A stretch of DNA of 64,000 nucleotides from assembly GCF_001988955.1 (NCBI RefSeq), contig NZ_CP014263.1:3256001-3320000 (forward strand), given 5' to 3'. The stretch comes from Spirosoma montaniterrae (GTDB lineage: Bacteria; Bacteroidota; Bacteroidia; Cytophagales; Spirosomataceae). Positions 43,517 to 50,807 of the stretch are shown here, piece after piece (the stretch's first letter is position 1; each line of letters starts with the position of its first letter). The position numbers and the translations under genes are program-made. Under the pieces are notes generated by a model. It was given only the letters and a program-made list of their open reading frames with translations, searched no databases and was not told where the DNA came from.

Positions 43517-44182
43517 ATGTTTACCCATCTTATTCCGCCTGGTGGTATCCTCATCGCCAAACAAGATATGTTATTGTGTGAAACATTGAAAGAATCATTA
43601 CAAGCGCGTCGGCTTCATGTACGAGGTTGTATTACCGACGGTCGTGAAGCCCTTCGGCTTATTCAGCATCAGCATCCCAGTATTGCCATTTTGGGGGCAG
43701 AGATGCCCGGCATGAACGGTATCGACATTGTTCGGCACATCGAAGACCATCATATGCCGATAAAGTGCATTATTTACGCCAAAAGCAGACGCCCCGACTA
43801 CTTAGCCGAAGCGTTAAAATTAAACGTGAAAGGCTACCTGTTCGTTAATTCGGGCTTTGCTGAGCTATTTTATTGTGTGCAGGAAGTGCTCGATGATCGT
43901 TCGTACATAACACCACTGGCACATCAGGTCGTTGACGAATTAATTGCCAAACTTCCGCCCAAGCCCACCGATACTACCGATTTGTCGCGGTTAACAACTC
44001 GTGAGCGGGAGATTCTTTGCCTGATCGCGCAGTGTTTTACGAATAACCAGATTGCAGATCGTATATGCCGGAGCGTTGCTACAGTAAACAACCACCGGCA
44101 CAACATTATGAAGAAGCTAAACTTGCAGGGTCATCATCAGCTTTTGCCCTATGCCCTATCAGTTTATCAGGCACTGAGTTGA
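43517..44182 (+). CDS. LuxR/NarL-type regulator with atypical (Asp-less) receiver
   Basis: A 221-residue protein: a receiver domain (about residues 8-130) and a LuxR-type helix-turn-helix (about 155-215; LTTREREILCLIAQCFTNNQIADRICRSVATVNNHRHNIMKKL). In the receiver the phosphoacceptor position is Gly60 (IAILG60AEMPGMNG), the acidic pair is K15-Q16, and the Thr/Ser switch residue is Tyr87. Lys in VKGYLF is kept. It therefore cannot be activated by the usual phosphorylation and may respond to a ligand or act constitutively. It is the only regulator in the peptide island and ends 15 bases from the convergent exporter operon. No histidine kinase is beside it. Confidence 0.87.
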   Translation: MFTHLIPPGGILIAKQDMLLCETLKESLQARRLHVRGCITDGREALRLIQHQHPSIAILGAEMPGMNGIDIVRHIEDHHMPIKCIIYAKSRRPDYLAEALKLNVKGYLFVNSGFAELFYCVQEVLDDRSYITPLAHQVVDELIAKLPPKPTDTTDLSRLTTREREILCLIAQCFTNNQIADRICRSVATVNNHRHNIMKKLNLQGHHQLLPYALSVYQALS

Positions 44183-44197
44183 TAAACACGACCCGGC

Positions 44198-45547
44198 TTA
44201 GTTGGCAGCCAGTCCGCGCAGATTATGAAAAGCCCGCTCCAGCAGCCGCATATCGTCGGTAATAATTTCGGCAGAGCCAGTCATTTCGGGTTTAAACCGT
44301 AGCGTTTTAGCATAACTGCTCACTAAACCATTCGGCAGGCTTACCTGTAATCGGTAAGTGCGCGGTGTGGTAGTAGGCGCAATTTTCATGACGCGCCCGC
44401 GTAAAACACCGTATTCCCGATACGGAAAGTCATTTAATTTGATCACTACCCACTGCCCAACGCGCACTTTCCCGGCTCCCTGAGCCGGAACTGTCACGAA
44501 GCCAACATAAGGTTGTCGACTGGCCGGTAACACGGCAAACAACGTGTCGGCTATGCGAACAGGCTGGTTTTTAACGAGCTGACTTAAATAAATCAATTTG
44601 CCATCGGTAGGGGCTGTCAACACGTAAGTATACTGCCAGACCTGAAGTGCGTTCTCGATGTCGCGGACGTGCAGTTCGATGTTATCGCGGTGTGAGCGCG
44701 TTTTTTGTAGCAGTTGATAGCTCATTTCTGACAATTGTCGGCGTTTGTCGGCCAGAATCAGCCGATTTTCAACAATCACCTTCCGGAAGGTTTCACGCTC
44801 TTTCTTCTTTTGCAGGAAGTTATTTTCCATGTCAAGAAACTCCAGCCGCGAATGCACTTTCTGACGGTAGAGCGATGCGTTTGTCTGGTACTTTTGCTCG
44901 GCGTTGCCGTACTCCTGTTCGGTAAGAACCAACTGTCGTTCGTTTAAGTCGATAAGTTGTTGATAATCTGTAATCTGCTGCTGCAACATGGCCGCCTGCT
45001 GACCGTGATAGGAATCCGTCAGCAACCGTTTGTGTTCGCGATAACTTTTTACAATGTGATTATAATCATCCTGAGCGTCGCCGAGGGCAATACCTTCGGG
45101 CAGCAAGGGTAACGTATAAGTCGGATCGGCAAGTAAACGTCGGGCGTCGGTAATAAACCGGTGTAGTTTGGGTATATTTTCGAGTCGGGTGGTGTTGTCG
45201 ATTTCGGCCAGCAGCGTACCGCGTTTTACAAATGTGTTGTCGTCTACCAAAAGCGACGTTAGCCGTCCGTTAGCTCTGGCTAATAACTTTAGCGGAGGTT
45301 GTTCGGTAGTAATGAGCGCGTTACCCGGAATAACGTCGGGATATCGAATAAACCATGCCCCGGCCAGCAATAACAGCAATGCCCCAAACAGCACAGTTGT
45401 ACCCCACCGCACAATCGACGCGGGCGGTTGCGACAATACTTCGCTTACCGCTTCCGATTGCCCGGCTGCGTCGTACAAGACCGGAGGTGCTTCCACAGGG
45501 GGACGAGCCTGGGCTTTCTTTCGGGAACGCGTTGAAACCGTTGTCAT
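44198..45547 (-). CDS. HlyD-family membrane fusion protein of the peptide exporter
   Basis: A 449-residue periplasmic adaptor. One N-terminal membrane helix is at about residues 50-70 (TTVLFGALLLLLAGAWFI), then a biotinyl-lipoyl-like half (LARANGRLTSLLVDDNTFVKRG), a long coiled-coil hairpin (about 150-300, QQITDYQQLIDLNERQLVLTEQEYGNAEQ...) and the second lipoyl half and beta barrel (LTAPTDGKLIYLSQLVKNQPV, VRVGQWVVIKLNDFPYREYGVLRG). It links the inner-membrane ABC transporter to an outer-membrane channel. It follows the ABC gene by 10 bases and is the last gene of the operon. No TolC-like gene lies in the window, so an outer-membrane partner must come from elsewhere. Confidence 0.9.
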   Translation of the reverse strand: MTTVSTRSRKKAQARPPVEAPPVLYDAAGQSEAVSEVLSQPPASIVRWGTTVLFGALLLLLAGAWFIRYPDVIPGNALITTEQPPLKLLARANGRLTSLLVDDNTFVKRGTLLAEIDNTTRLENIPKLHRFITDARRLLADPTYTLPLLPEGIALGDAQDDYNHIVKSYREHKRLLTDSYHGQQAAMLQQQITDYQQLIDLNERQLVLTEQEYGNAEQKYQTNASLYRQKVHSRLEFLDMENNFLQKKKERETFRKVIVENRLILADKRRQLSEMSYQLLQKTRSHRDNIELHVRDIENALQVWQYTYVLTAPTDGKLIYLSQLVKNQPVRIADTLFAVLPASRQPYVGFVTVPAQGAGKVRVGQWVVIKLNDFPYREYGVLRGRVMKIAPTTTPRTYRLQVSLPNGLVSSYAKTLRFKPEMTGSAEIITDDMRLLERAFHNLRGLAAN

Positions 45548-45557
45548 AACAAAGCCA

Positions 45558-47855
45558 TCAATTACCTAATTCGAGTTGGTTCTTCACTAAGTTGAAATAG
45601 CCTGCCCGGCGGGCGGTGAGTTCGGCATGAGTGCCCACTTCAGCAATGCTGCCCTTCTCCATTACAATGATCTGATCGGCGTGTTTAACCGTGCTGAGCC
45701 GGTGCGCGACCACAATGACGGTTCGCCCCCGGAAAAACTCACTTAGGTTTTTCTGGATAATCCGCTCATTATTAGCATCGAGCGCATTGGTAGCTTCGTC
45801 CAGAAAGATGTACTGCGGGTCTTTATAAACAGCCCGCGCAATCAGAATCCGTTGCTTTTGGCCCTGACTCAGGCCGTTTCCTTCGGCACCTATTTTGGTA
45901 CGCAAACCCAGCGGCAGCGTATCAATAAAGTCCTGTAAATTAGCAATCTGTAACGCGCGACCTACTTTGCTCAGGTCGGGGTGTTCATCGCCAACAGCAA
46001 TGTTGCGCAGAATGGTGTCCGAGAAAATAAACCCATCCTGCATAACCACGCCACACTGACCGCGCCATAGCCGGTGGCTAACCTGACTTAGCCGTAGACC
46101 GGTATTGCCAACCGGTTGCGCATCGAGCGTATGCAGAGCCGACCGCCGACGCGGACGATTCACGTAATTCATCTGTTCGCCAACCAGAATATCGCCCGCA
46201 GCCGGATCATACGCTTTGAGCAACAGTTTGAGCAGGGTAGTTTTTCCACTGCCGCTCGACCCTACAATGGCCGTTACTTTTCCTGGCGGTATCAGCGCGT
46301 TAATGTGCTCAAGCACTGGCATTCCGCCCGTACCAGGGTAGCTATACGATAAGTCGCGGATCGTAATGCCTCGTCCGGCGGGCAGCGTCGTTGCCAGCGG
46401 TTTATCGGCAGGTTCTTCATCGGACAGTTCATGAATTTCGTTGAGCCGCTCTAAGCTAATCTGTGCTTCCTGCCACGACTTAATAAACTGAATCAGTTGC
46501 TCGATGGGACTGTTAAGTTGCCCAATAATGTATTGCACCGACAACATGCCACCCAACGTCAGGTTGCCTTCAATGACGGCCTGAGCTGCCAGAAACGTGA
46601 TGAATATATTTTTACCTTCGTTGATGAAAAAAGCACCTGCCTGTTGATACTGACTCAAGGCCAGCGTTTTCATTTGCACCCGAAACTGCTTTACCTGAAG
46701 CTGCTCCCATTCCCAGCGTTTTGGCTTTTCGCAGTTGTGAAGCTTAATCTCCTGCATTCCCTGAATTAGCTGTACCAACGCCCCCTGACTCCGGGCCGAC
46801 ACGTCGAACATACGGTAATCAATCTTGCGTAGCCGCTTCATAAACAGCTTTACCCAAACCGCATACAACCCACTCCCAATTAAAAAAACAAAGAATATCG
46901 ACGAATTATACACCGCCAGCAGAATACCAAATACGACCAGATTCAGCATTGAAAACAGCGTAGACAGGGTTTGGCCGGTCAGGAAATTTTCGATACGCTG
47001 ATGGTCGCCAACGCGCTGCATAATGTCGCCCATCATTTTAACGTCGAAATACGACATGGGCAGTTTCATCAGCTTGATAAAAAAGTCGGACAACAGTTGC
47101 AGGTTGATCCGCGTGCTGACGTGGAGCAGAATCCAGCTTCGGATAAATTCGACCGTAGTTCGCCCGGCAAACAGAGCGAGTTGAGCAATCAGCACTAAAT
47201 GTACGAAACCGATATTCTGCGTATTGATACCAACATCGACAATAGATTGAGTAAGGAACGGTAAAATAAGCTGCAACCCACTTCCTACCAGCATACCCAG
47301 CACCAACTGCACCAGCAGTTTACGATATCGCCATAGGTATCCGTATAACCGATTGAAGCCAACGGTTCCGCCTTTAGACTCGTCTTCGTCGTCGTCATGC
47401 AGAGCGGGTGTTGGCTCAATGAGCAGCGCAATCCCGGTTGATTTATCGGTGCGGTCGGTGCCAATCCAGCCATCGAGGAATTCCTCTTCCGTTAGTTTTA
47501 GCAATTCGCGGGCGGGGTCGGCCACGTAAACATAGCGAGTACCATCCGGCCAGTTAAACCGATTTTTCTCGGCCCGGTACACTACAACAAAGTGGTTGTG
47601 TTCCCAGTGTATAACACAGGGTAGCGTTGCTTTGTAAAATAGCTGGTCGAACGTAATCTTCACCGCCATAGTTCGAAAGCCAAGTGCTTCGGCGGTGTCG
47701 CTGATACCCAGAAGCGACACGCCTTCGCGGTTCATACCAACCTTCTCTCGCAATGATTGCAGGCTATACTGCCGACCGTAGTGCCGCGCAATCATACGCA
47801 GGCACGTTGGGCCGCAGTCCATTTGATCGTATTGCTGATAAAAGGGGAAAGCCAT
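45558..47855 (-). CDS. Peptidase-containing ABC transporter (C39 PCAT)
   Basis: A 765-residue bacteriocin-type exporter. The N-terminal C39 protease has the full triad C14 (QMDCGPTCLRM), H88 (HNHFVVVY) and D113 (VADP). Then comes a transmembrane domain of about six helices (about 170-430) and the ATPase with Walker A GSSGSGKTT, a long insert, the signature LSQGQKQRILIARA, Walker B YIFLDEATNALD and the H-loop VAHRLST. It cuts leaders after a Gly-Gly and exports the core across the inner membrane. The four GG precursors of the island are its obvious substrates. It follows the VKOR fusion gene by 12 bases. Length is a little above the usual 700-730 because of the ATPase insert. Confidence 0.95.
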   Translation of the reverse strand: MAFPFYQQYDQMDCGPTCLRMIARHYGRQYSLQSLREKVGMNREGVSLLGISDTAEALGFRTMAVKITFDQLFYKATLPCVIHWEHNHFVVVYRAEKNRFNWPDGTRYVYVADPARELLKLTEEEFLDGWIGTDRTDKSTGIALLIEPTPALHDDDEDESKGGTVGFNRLYGYLWRYRKLLVQLVLGMLVGSGLQLILPFLTQSIVDVGINTQNIGFVHLVLIAQLALFAGRTTVEFIRSWILLHVSTRINLQLLSDFFIKLMKLPMSYFDVKMMGDIMQRVGDHQRIENFLTGQTLSTLFSMLNLVVFGILLAVYNSSIFFVFLIGSGLYAVWVKLFMKRLRKIDYRMFDVSARSQGALVQLIQGMQEIKLHNCEKPKRWEWEQLQVKQFRVQMKTLALSQYQQAGAFFINEGKNIFITFLAAQAVIEGNLTLGGMLSVQYIIGQLNSPIEQLIQFIKSWQEAQISLERLNEIHELSDEEPADKPLATTLPAGRGITIRDLSYSYPGTGGMPVLEHINALIPPGKVTAIVGSSGSGKTTLLKLLLKAYDPAAGDILVGEQMNYVNRPRRRSALHTLDAQPVGNTGLRLSQVSHRLWRGQCGVVMQDGFIFSDTILRNIAVGDEHPDLSKVGRALQIANLQDFIDTLPLGLRTKIGAEGNGLSQGQKQRILIARAVYKDPQYIFLDEATNALDANNERIIQKNLSEFFRGRTVIVVAHRLSTVKHADQIIVMEKGSIAEVGTHAELTARRAGYFNLVKNQLELGN

Positions 47856-47867
47856 GAGTGTAGGCGT

Positions 47868-49481
47868 TTAGTCGGCTAAGGCATGCGTTGCTTCCTGTCG
47901 GCTGATGACATGCCGCAGATGCACCAGCAAATCATTGATGGTAAACAAATCGGGCAACAATCGTCCATTGATGAATACGGAGGGCGTGTATTCTACTTTC
48001 ACGGCATCGCACCATACCATATGCTGATGATGAACGGTTGTGGCATCAATAGCCGGGTTGGCCGGGTAGCGGGCTTGCAGACGGGCGAAATCTTTGTGCG
48101 TGTACCAATCGTGAAGAGCCTCGGGCAGAATCGCCTGACCACTCAAACCAATCAAATGGCGGGCTACATAGTTTGTTTCCGACGATTCGTCGCGACTGTT
48201 ACCGGCAAACCGCTCAATAACGCGCACGTCTTCAGGGTAAACGGCGAGTATCTTCTCTACAACGTTATGCGCATCGGCGCAGGGGCCACAAAACGGATTA
48301 CTAACCACCGTAAGTGTGATGGGTGCGTCTCGATTGCCGGCAATCAGTTCGGCAGGCAATTCGTCAATGGCTACAACGGGCTGATTTTCTAATAAATTAA
48401 CAAACAGTAATTCATTACGCTTGAAGCGGGCCAGCGCACTTTCGACCTGCCGAACTACCGGCGCATTCGTCAACAGGGGTTTTAAAAACACCCAGATCGC
48501 GCCAACCAGCGCAAAAGCAGCTATAATAGGCAGAATACTTTCTGCTGTCAGTTGGGTGGTCATAAATCCGCCAGTGGCCCCTATATGAAGGCCAAACGTA
48601 ATCCAGAGCGTGGCCTGAACAATAAGGCAGAGTGTACACCACTTGCGCAAGACAAACGCCTGATAGCCAACCGAAAAAATCGTATATGGCAACGCGGCAG
48701 CCGTCAACCACAGCAAGGCATGTTGTGCTGCGAGGCCACCCCAGGCCAGTGCCAGTACGCTGCTGCCAAAATATACCAGACCAATATCGGCCATGCCAAT
48801 CCAACCAAATAGTTTGCCCGCCGGTGAATTAACCACCTGATGACAGTCTGTTTTGGGTGAAAGGCCACAGAGTTTTTTCAAATACGTAAATGCCCCCTGA
48901 TTGGCCTCTTCCGACCACAAGGCCACACACACCAACAGGCCCGCCATATTGGCAATCAGTAATGCCAGCCACGACCACGAAGGTGCCTGAAGCACTACCG
49001 CCAGCCCTAACACAGTCAGGCTCGCCAGTAAAAAAGGTTTACGATACGACGCTCTCACTTCAGCCTGTCGTTTGGCGGCATACTGGTATTCGCCCGAAGC
49101 TTCGTTTGCTTCGGTCAGCAAACCGATACCCTGCCATTGCTTTCTGAATACGGTTAGCGGCTCCTGCACTACCCCCCTGACCGGATGAAAATAGGATATC
49201 GTATCGTGCTGTACGCGTTCAACTACCACGTAATCAGTGTCGTCGCCCGTTCCTGTATGTGCCAGAAAAGGATAGCTCACCTCCATCAGATGATGATCCG
49301 ACAACCGAACGGCCATTGTCTCAACGCCCCATTCACTCAGGGCATCGGTCAGGCTCGACAGGCTGGGAAGCGTAGGATGCGTTTCGAGCGTCCGGCGAAT
49401 AGTTTGGCGCGTCACCGGTACGCGCAACCCCTGCAACAGGCGTTCGACCGTTGCGTAGAGCTGCAATTGAGTAGTTTCCAT
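47868..49481 (-). CDS. C39-like / VKOR / thioredoxin fusion, probable disulfide-forming enzyme
   Basis: A 537-residue membrane protein in three parts. Residues 1-120 look like a C39 peptidase domain that lacks the catalytic Cys and has Asp in place of the His (DDTDYVVV), so it is probably a leader-binding domain without activity. Residues about 140-330 form a vitamin K epoxide reductase-type bundle with loop cysteines (KKLCGLSPKTDC) and the redox CxxC in RKWCTLC. Residues about 350-537 are a thioredoxin/DsbA-like domain with NPFCGPC. The protein should oxidise exported cores and pass the electrons to quinone. It precedes the exporter gene by 12 bases. ATG 49481 is chosen; the frame extends 49 codons further but overlaps P4. 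Confidence 0.87.
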   Translation of the reverse strand: METTQLQLYATVERLLQGLRVPVTRQTIRRTLETHPTLPSLSSLTDALSEWGVETMAVRLSDHHLMEVSYPFLAHTGTGDDTDYVVVERVQHDTISYFHPVRGVVQEPLTVFRKQWQGIGLLTEANEASGEYQYAAKRQAEVRASYRKPFLLASLTVLGLAVVLQAPSWSWLALLIANMAGLLVCVALWSEEANQGAFTYLKKLCGLSPKTDCHQVVNSPAGKLFGWIGMADIGLVYFGSSVLALAWGGLAAQHALLWLTAAALPYTIFSVGYQAFVLRKWCTLCLIVQATLWITFGLHIGATGGFMTTQLTAESILPIIAAFALVGAIWVFLKPLLTNAPVVRQVESALARFKRNELLFVNLLENQPVVAIDELPAELIAGNRDAPITLTVVSNPFCGPCADAHNVVEKILAVYPEDVRVIERFAGNSRDESSETNYVARHLIGLSGQAILPEALHDWYTHKDFARLQARYPANPAIDATTVHHQHMVWCDAVKVEYTPSVFINGRLLPDLFTINDLLVHLRHVISRQEATHALAD

Positions 49482-49507
49482 GTTGATGAAGAAGTAGAAC
49501 GTGCGGC

Positions 49508-49729
49508 TTACGCATGTCGGCACACCCCGAATACATGTCCCGTGAGCGGGTAATTGTTGGCAGCTACACAACCGACCTGACACACGCTTTGAGAGACGTA
49601 TCGGGCATTGTTGAGTGAGCATTTCCAATGGCGGGCGGTCATATCGCCCCCCCGAACCGTTGCCTGCTGTTCAACGGTCAATAGCTCCAGACTGCCTATG
49701 GCAAGCCCGGCAAATTTTTGCGCTTTCAT
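49508..49729 (-). CDS. Double-glycine leader precursor peptide P4
   Basis: A 73-residue precursor with a more divergent 28-residue leader ending ELLTVEQQATVRGG (V at -4, G-G at -2/-1). The 45-residue core has four Cys (WKC, SVC, VGC, GVC) and is not Gly/Pro-rich, so it belongs to a different core class from P1-P3. It lies in the same leftward operon, 26 bases before the VKOR fusion gene. ATG 49729 gives a normal leader; an ATG 11 codons upstream (49762) would add N-W-F-N-L-H-type residues. Export by the same transporter is inferred. Confidence 0.72.
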   Translation of the reverse strand: MKAQKFAGLAIGSLELLTVEQQATVRGGDMTARHWKCSLNNARYVSQSVCQVGCVAANNYPLTGHVFGVCRHA

Positions 49730-49747
49730 ACGACGATGGAGATTGAA

Positions 49748-49792
49748 CCAGTTTCTCCCCACTATAAGCAGCGTAGGGAGAAACCGATCTGG
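49748..49792 (-). other. Hairpin between P2 and P4
   Basis: GTTTCTCCC and GGGAGAAAC pair across a 16-base loop right after the P2 stop codon. No T-run follows on the minus strand. It might stabilise the P2 end of a processed mRNA or act as a weak terminator, reducing transcription of the downstream exporter genes. Confidence 0.4.
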
Positions 49793-49987
49793 TTAGCAGT
49801 ACGTGCAGCGGGGCAATCCACCTGTGCAGTAAGTCTGATTTCCAACCTGATTACAGAGGCATGAGCATCCTCCGCCCCCCGGCGGTGGCCCTGGCGTACC
49901 ACCGCCGGGCCGATACCCACCTTTCACATCGCTGATTTGCTCTTTCGACAGAAGCGCGTCGGCCAATTGCGTTAATTTCTTTTTCAT
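49793..49987 (-). CDS. Double-glycine leader precursor peptide P2
   Basis: A 64-residue precursor with a 24-residue leader (MKKKLTQLADALLSKEQI plus SDVKGG). The 40-residue core starts with a Gly/Pro tract (YRPGGGTPGPPPGGGG) and then six Cys in the pattern CxCxC-x8-C-x6-C-x2-C. P3 has exactly the same Cys pattern and a shared V-G-N and G-G-L-P between the Cys. The 3' end is at the final Cys codon. Probably exported and disulfide-bonded by the island's machinery; function unknown. Confidence 0.82.
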   Translation of the reverse strand: MKKKLTQLADALLSKEQISDVKGGYRPGGGTPGPPPGGGGCSCLCNQVGNQTYCTGGLPRCTYC

Positions 49988-50076
49988 TGATAAAGAAGTT
50001 TGTTGATGAAGAAGTTATGTACACACGTCAACAGACACGTATTCACCACTACGAAGAAAAAGTAGGCACTTCCTGA

Positions 50077-50110
50077 TTTGTCAGATGTTGGCCAGCCAAC
50101 ATCCGACAAA
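50077..50110 (-). other. Long hairpin between P3 and P2
   Basis: TTTGTCAGATGTTGGC (50077-50092) pairs with 50095-50110 with a single mismatch over 16 bases, leaving only a two-base loop. It lies 19 bases downstream of the P3 stop codon on the minus strand, without a T-run. A likely role is partial termination or 3' end protection, making the P3 message more abundant than that of later genes. Confidence 0.55.
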
Positions 50111-50128
50111 CCAAGCAACTGTCAGGCT

Positions 50129-50317
50129 TTAGTGAATGGTACACCACGAGCAAGGTGGTAGTCCGCCGGAGCATGATACCATGTTACCAACGCGCATACA
50201 ACCGCACGAACATCCACCACCGGTGCCACCGCCGTAGCCCCAGTTTCCGCCTTTCACTGCCTTTGCCTCTTCCCGCGAGAGAAGTGCATCGGCCAATTGG
50301 GCCAACTTTTTCTTCAT
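50129..50317 (-). CDS. Double-glycine leader precursor peptide P3
   Basis: A 62-residue precursor, first gene of the leftward exporter operon. The 24-residue leader (MKKKLAQLADALLSREEA plus KAVKGG) is followed by a 38-residue core with a Gly-rich start (NWGYGGGTGGG) and CxCxC-x8-C-x6-C-x2-C, ending TIH. It is a paralogue of P2, differing mainly in the hydrophobic residues between Cys. It has its own promoter (50396-50426) and a strong hairpin downstream. Confidence 0.82.
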   Translation of the reverse strand: MKKKLAQLADALLSREEAKAVKGGNWGYGGGTGGGCSCGCMRVGNMVSCSGGLPPCSWCTIH

Positions 50318-50395
50318 TGTTTTAGAAAAGTGTTTGTGATGAAATGTAATAATATACTCAGCATCAGGTCATTCGTCCGTCTGCTTTGTATATAC

Positions 50396-50426
50396 CAAAG
50401 GTAGAGAGTATCTAAAAAGGCTACAA
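50396..50426 (-). promoter_or_regulatory. Promoter of P3 and the exporter operon
   Basis: Read on the minus strand: TTG, 20-base spacer, TACCTTTG (50396-50403). It has the same two elements and the same spacing as the P1 promoter at 41580-41610 on the other strand, so the two arms of the island are probably controlled together. The leader to the P3 start is roughly 70 bases. Confidence 0.75.
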
Positions 50427-50595
50427 TGAGCGTGGTCGTTCAATTTTAGGATGGATGCATAGTAGGTATCTACTACTTTTCTGAGTGGCTCTACCCAGTT
50501 CCTCAAAAACTACCGCAACGCCAGCGGATAAATACGCTGATCGCCCGACCAGATGAGTCGCTCTTATTCCCGGCCAAAGCGAGGGTACGCGAACG

Positions 50596-50751
50596 TTAAC
50601 TAAATGACCCCAGGCCATCGACATTAGACCCGGTTTTCAGTGTCAGTTTACGCACATTACCGAGCGTTTTGATTCTCGGCGATTGGTACTGCTTTTTACG
50701 AGGTATTGGCTGTATGGTACTAACTGGCTTTTTGGCTTCCATTGTGGGCAT
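50596..50751 (-). CDS. Lasso-leader-like small precursor peptide
   Basis: A 51-residue open frame below the usual length cut-off. Residues 22-37 read Y-Q-S-P-R-I-K-T-L-G-N-V-R-K-L-T, which fits the lasso-peptide leader rule Y-x2-P-x-(L/I)-x3-G-x5-T at every fixed position. A 14-residue tail, L-K-T-G-S-N-V-D-G-L-G-S-F-S, follows and holds one Asp that could form a ring. Codons look normal. No lasso cyclase, transglutaminase-like protease or RRE gene is in the window, so it may be an orphan served from elsewhere, or a regulatory or decayed peptide. It lies 56 bases downstream of a T9SS gene on the same strand. A second start (M4, 50742) is possible. Confidence 0.6.
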   Translation of the reverse strand: MPTMEAKKPVSTIQPIPRKKQYQSPRIKTLGNVRKLTLKTGSNVDGLGSFS

Positions 50752-50807
50752 TGGACAAACTGATTTGTGAACAATTGTATTTAAAAACCTCAGCGCATTC
50801 CCGGCTG

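Noticed and set aside
50427..50595. Possible remnant of a transposase between P3 promoter and the small peptide
   Set aside because: I see no terminal inverted repeats, DDE or HUH motif on either strand; the stretch simply has no supported feature.
50421..50624. A 67-residue minus-strand frame in the gap before P3
   Set aside because: No recognisable motif, it overlaps the promoter of P3 and the end of the better lasso-like frame in another register, and codon use looks random.
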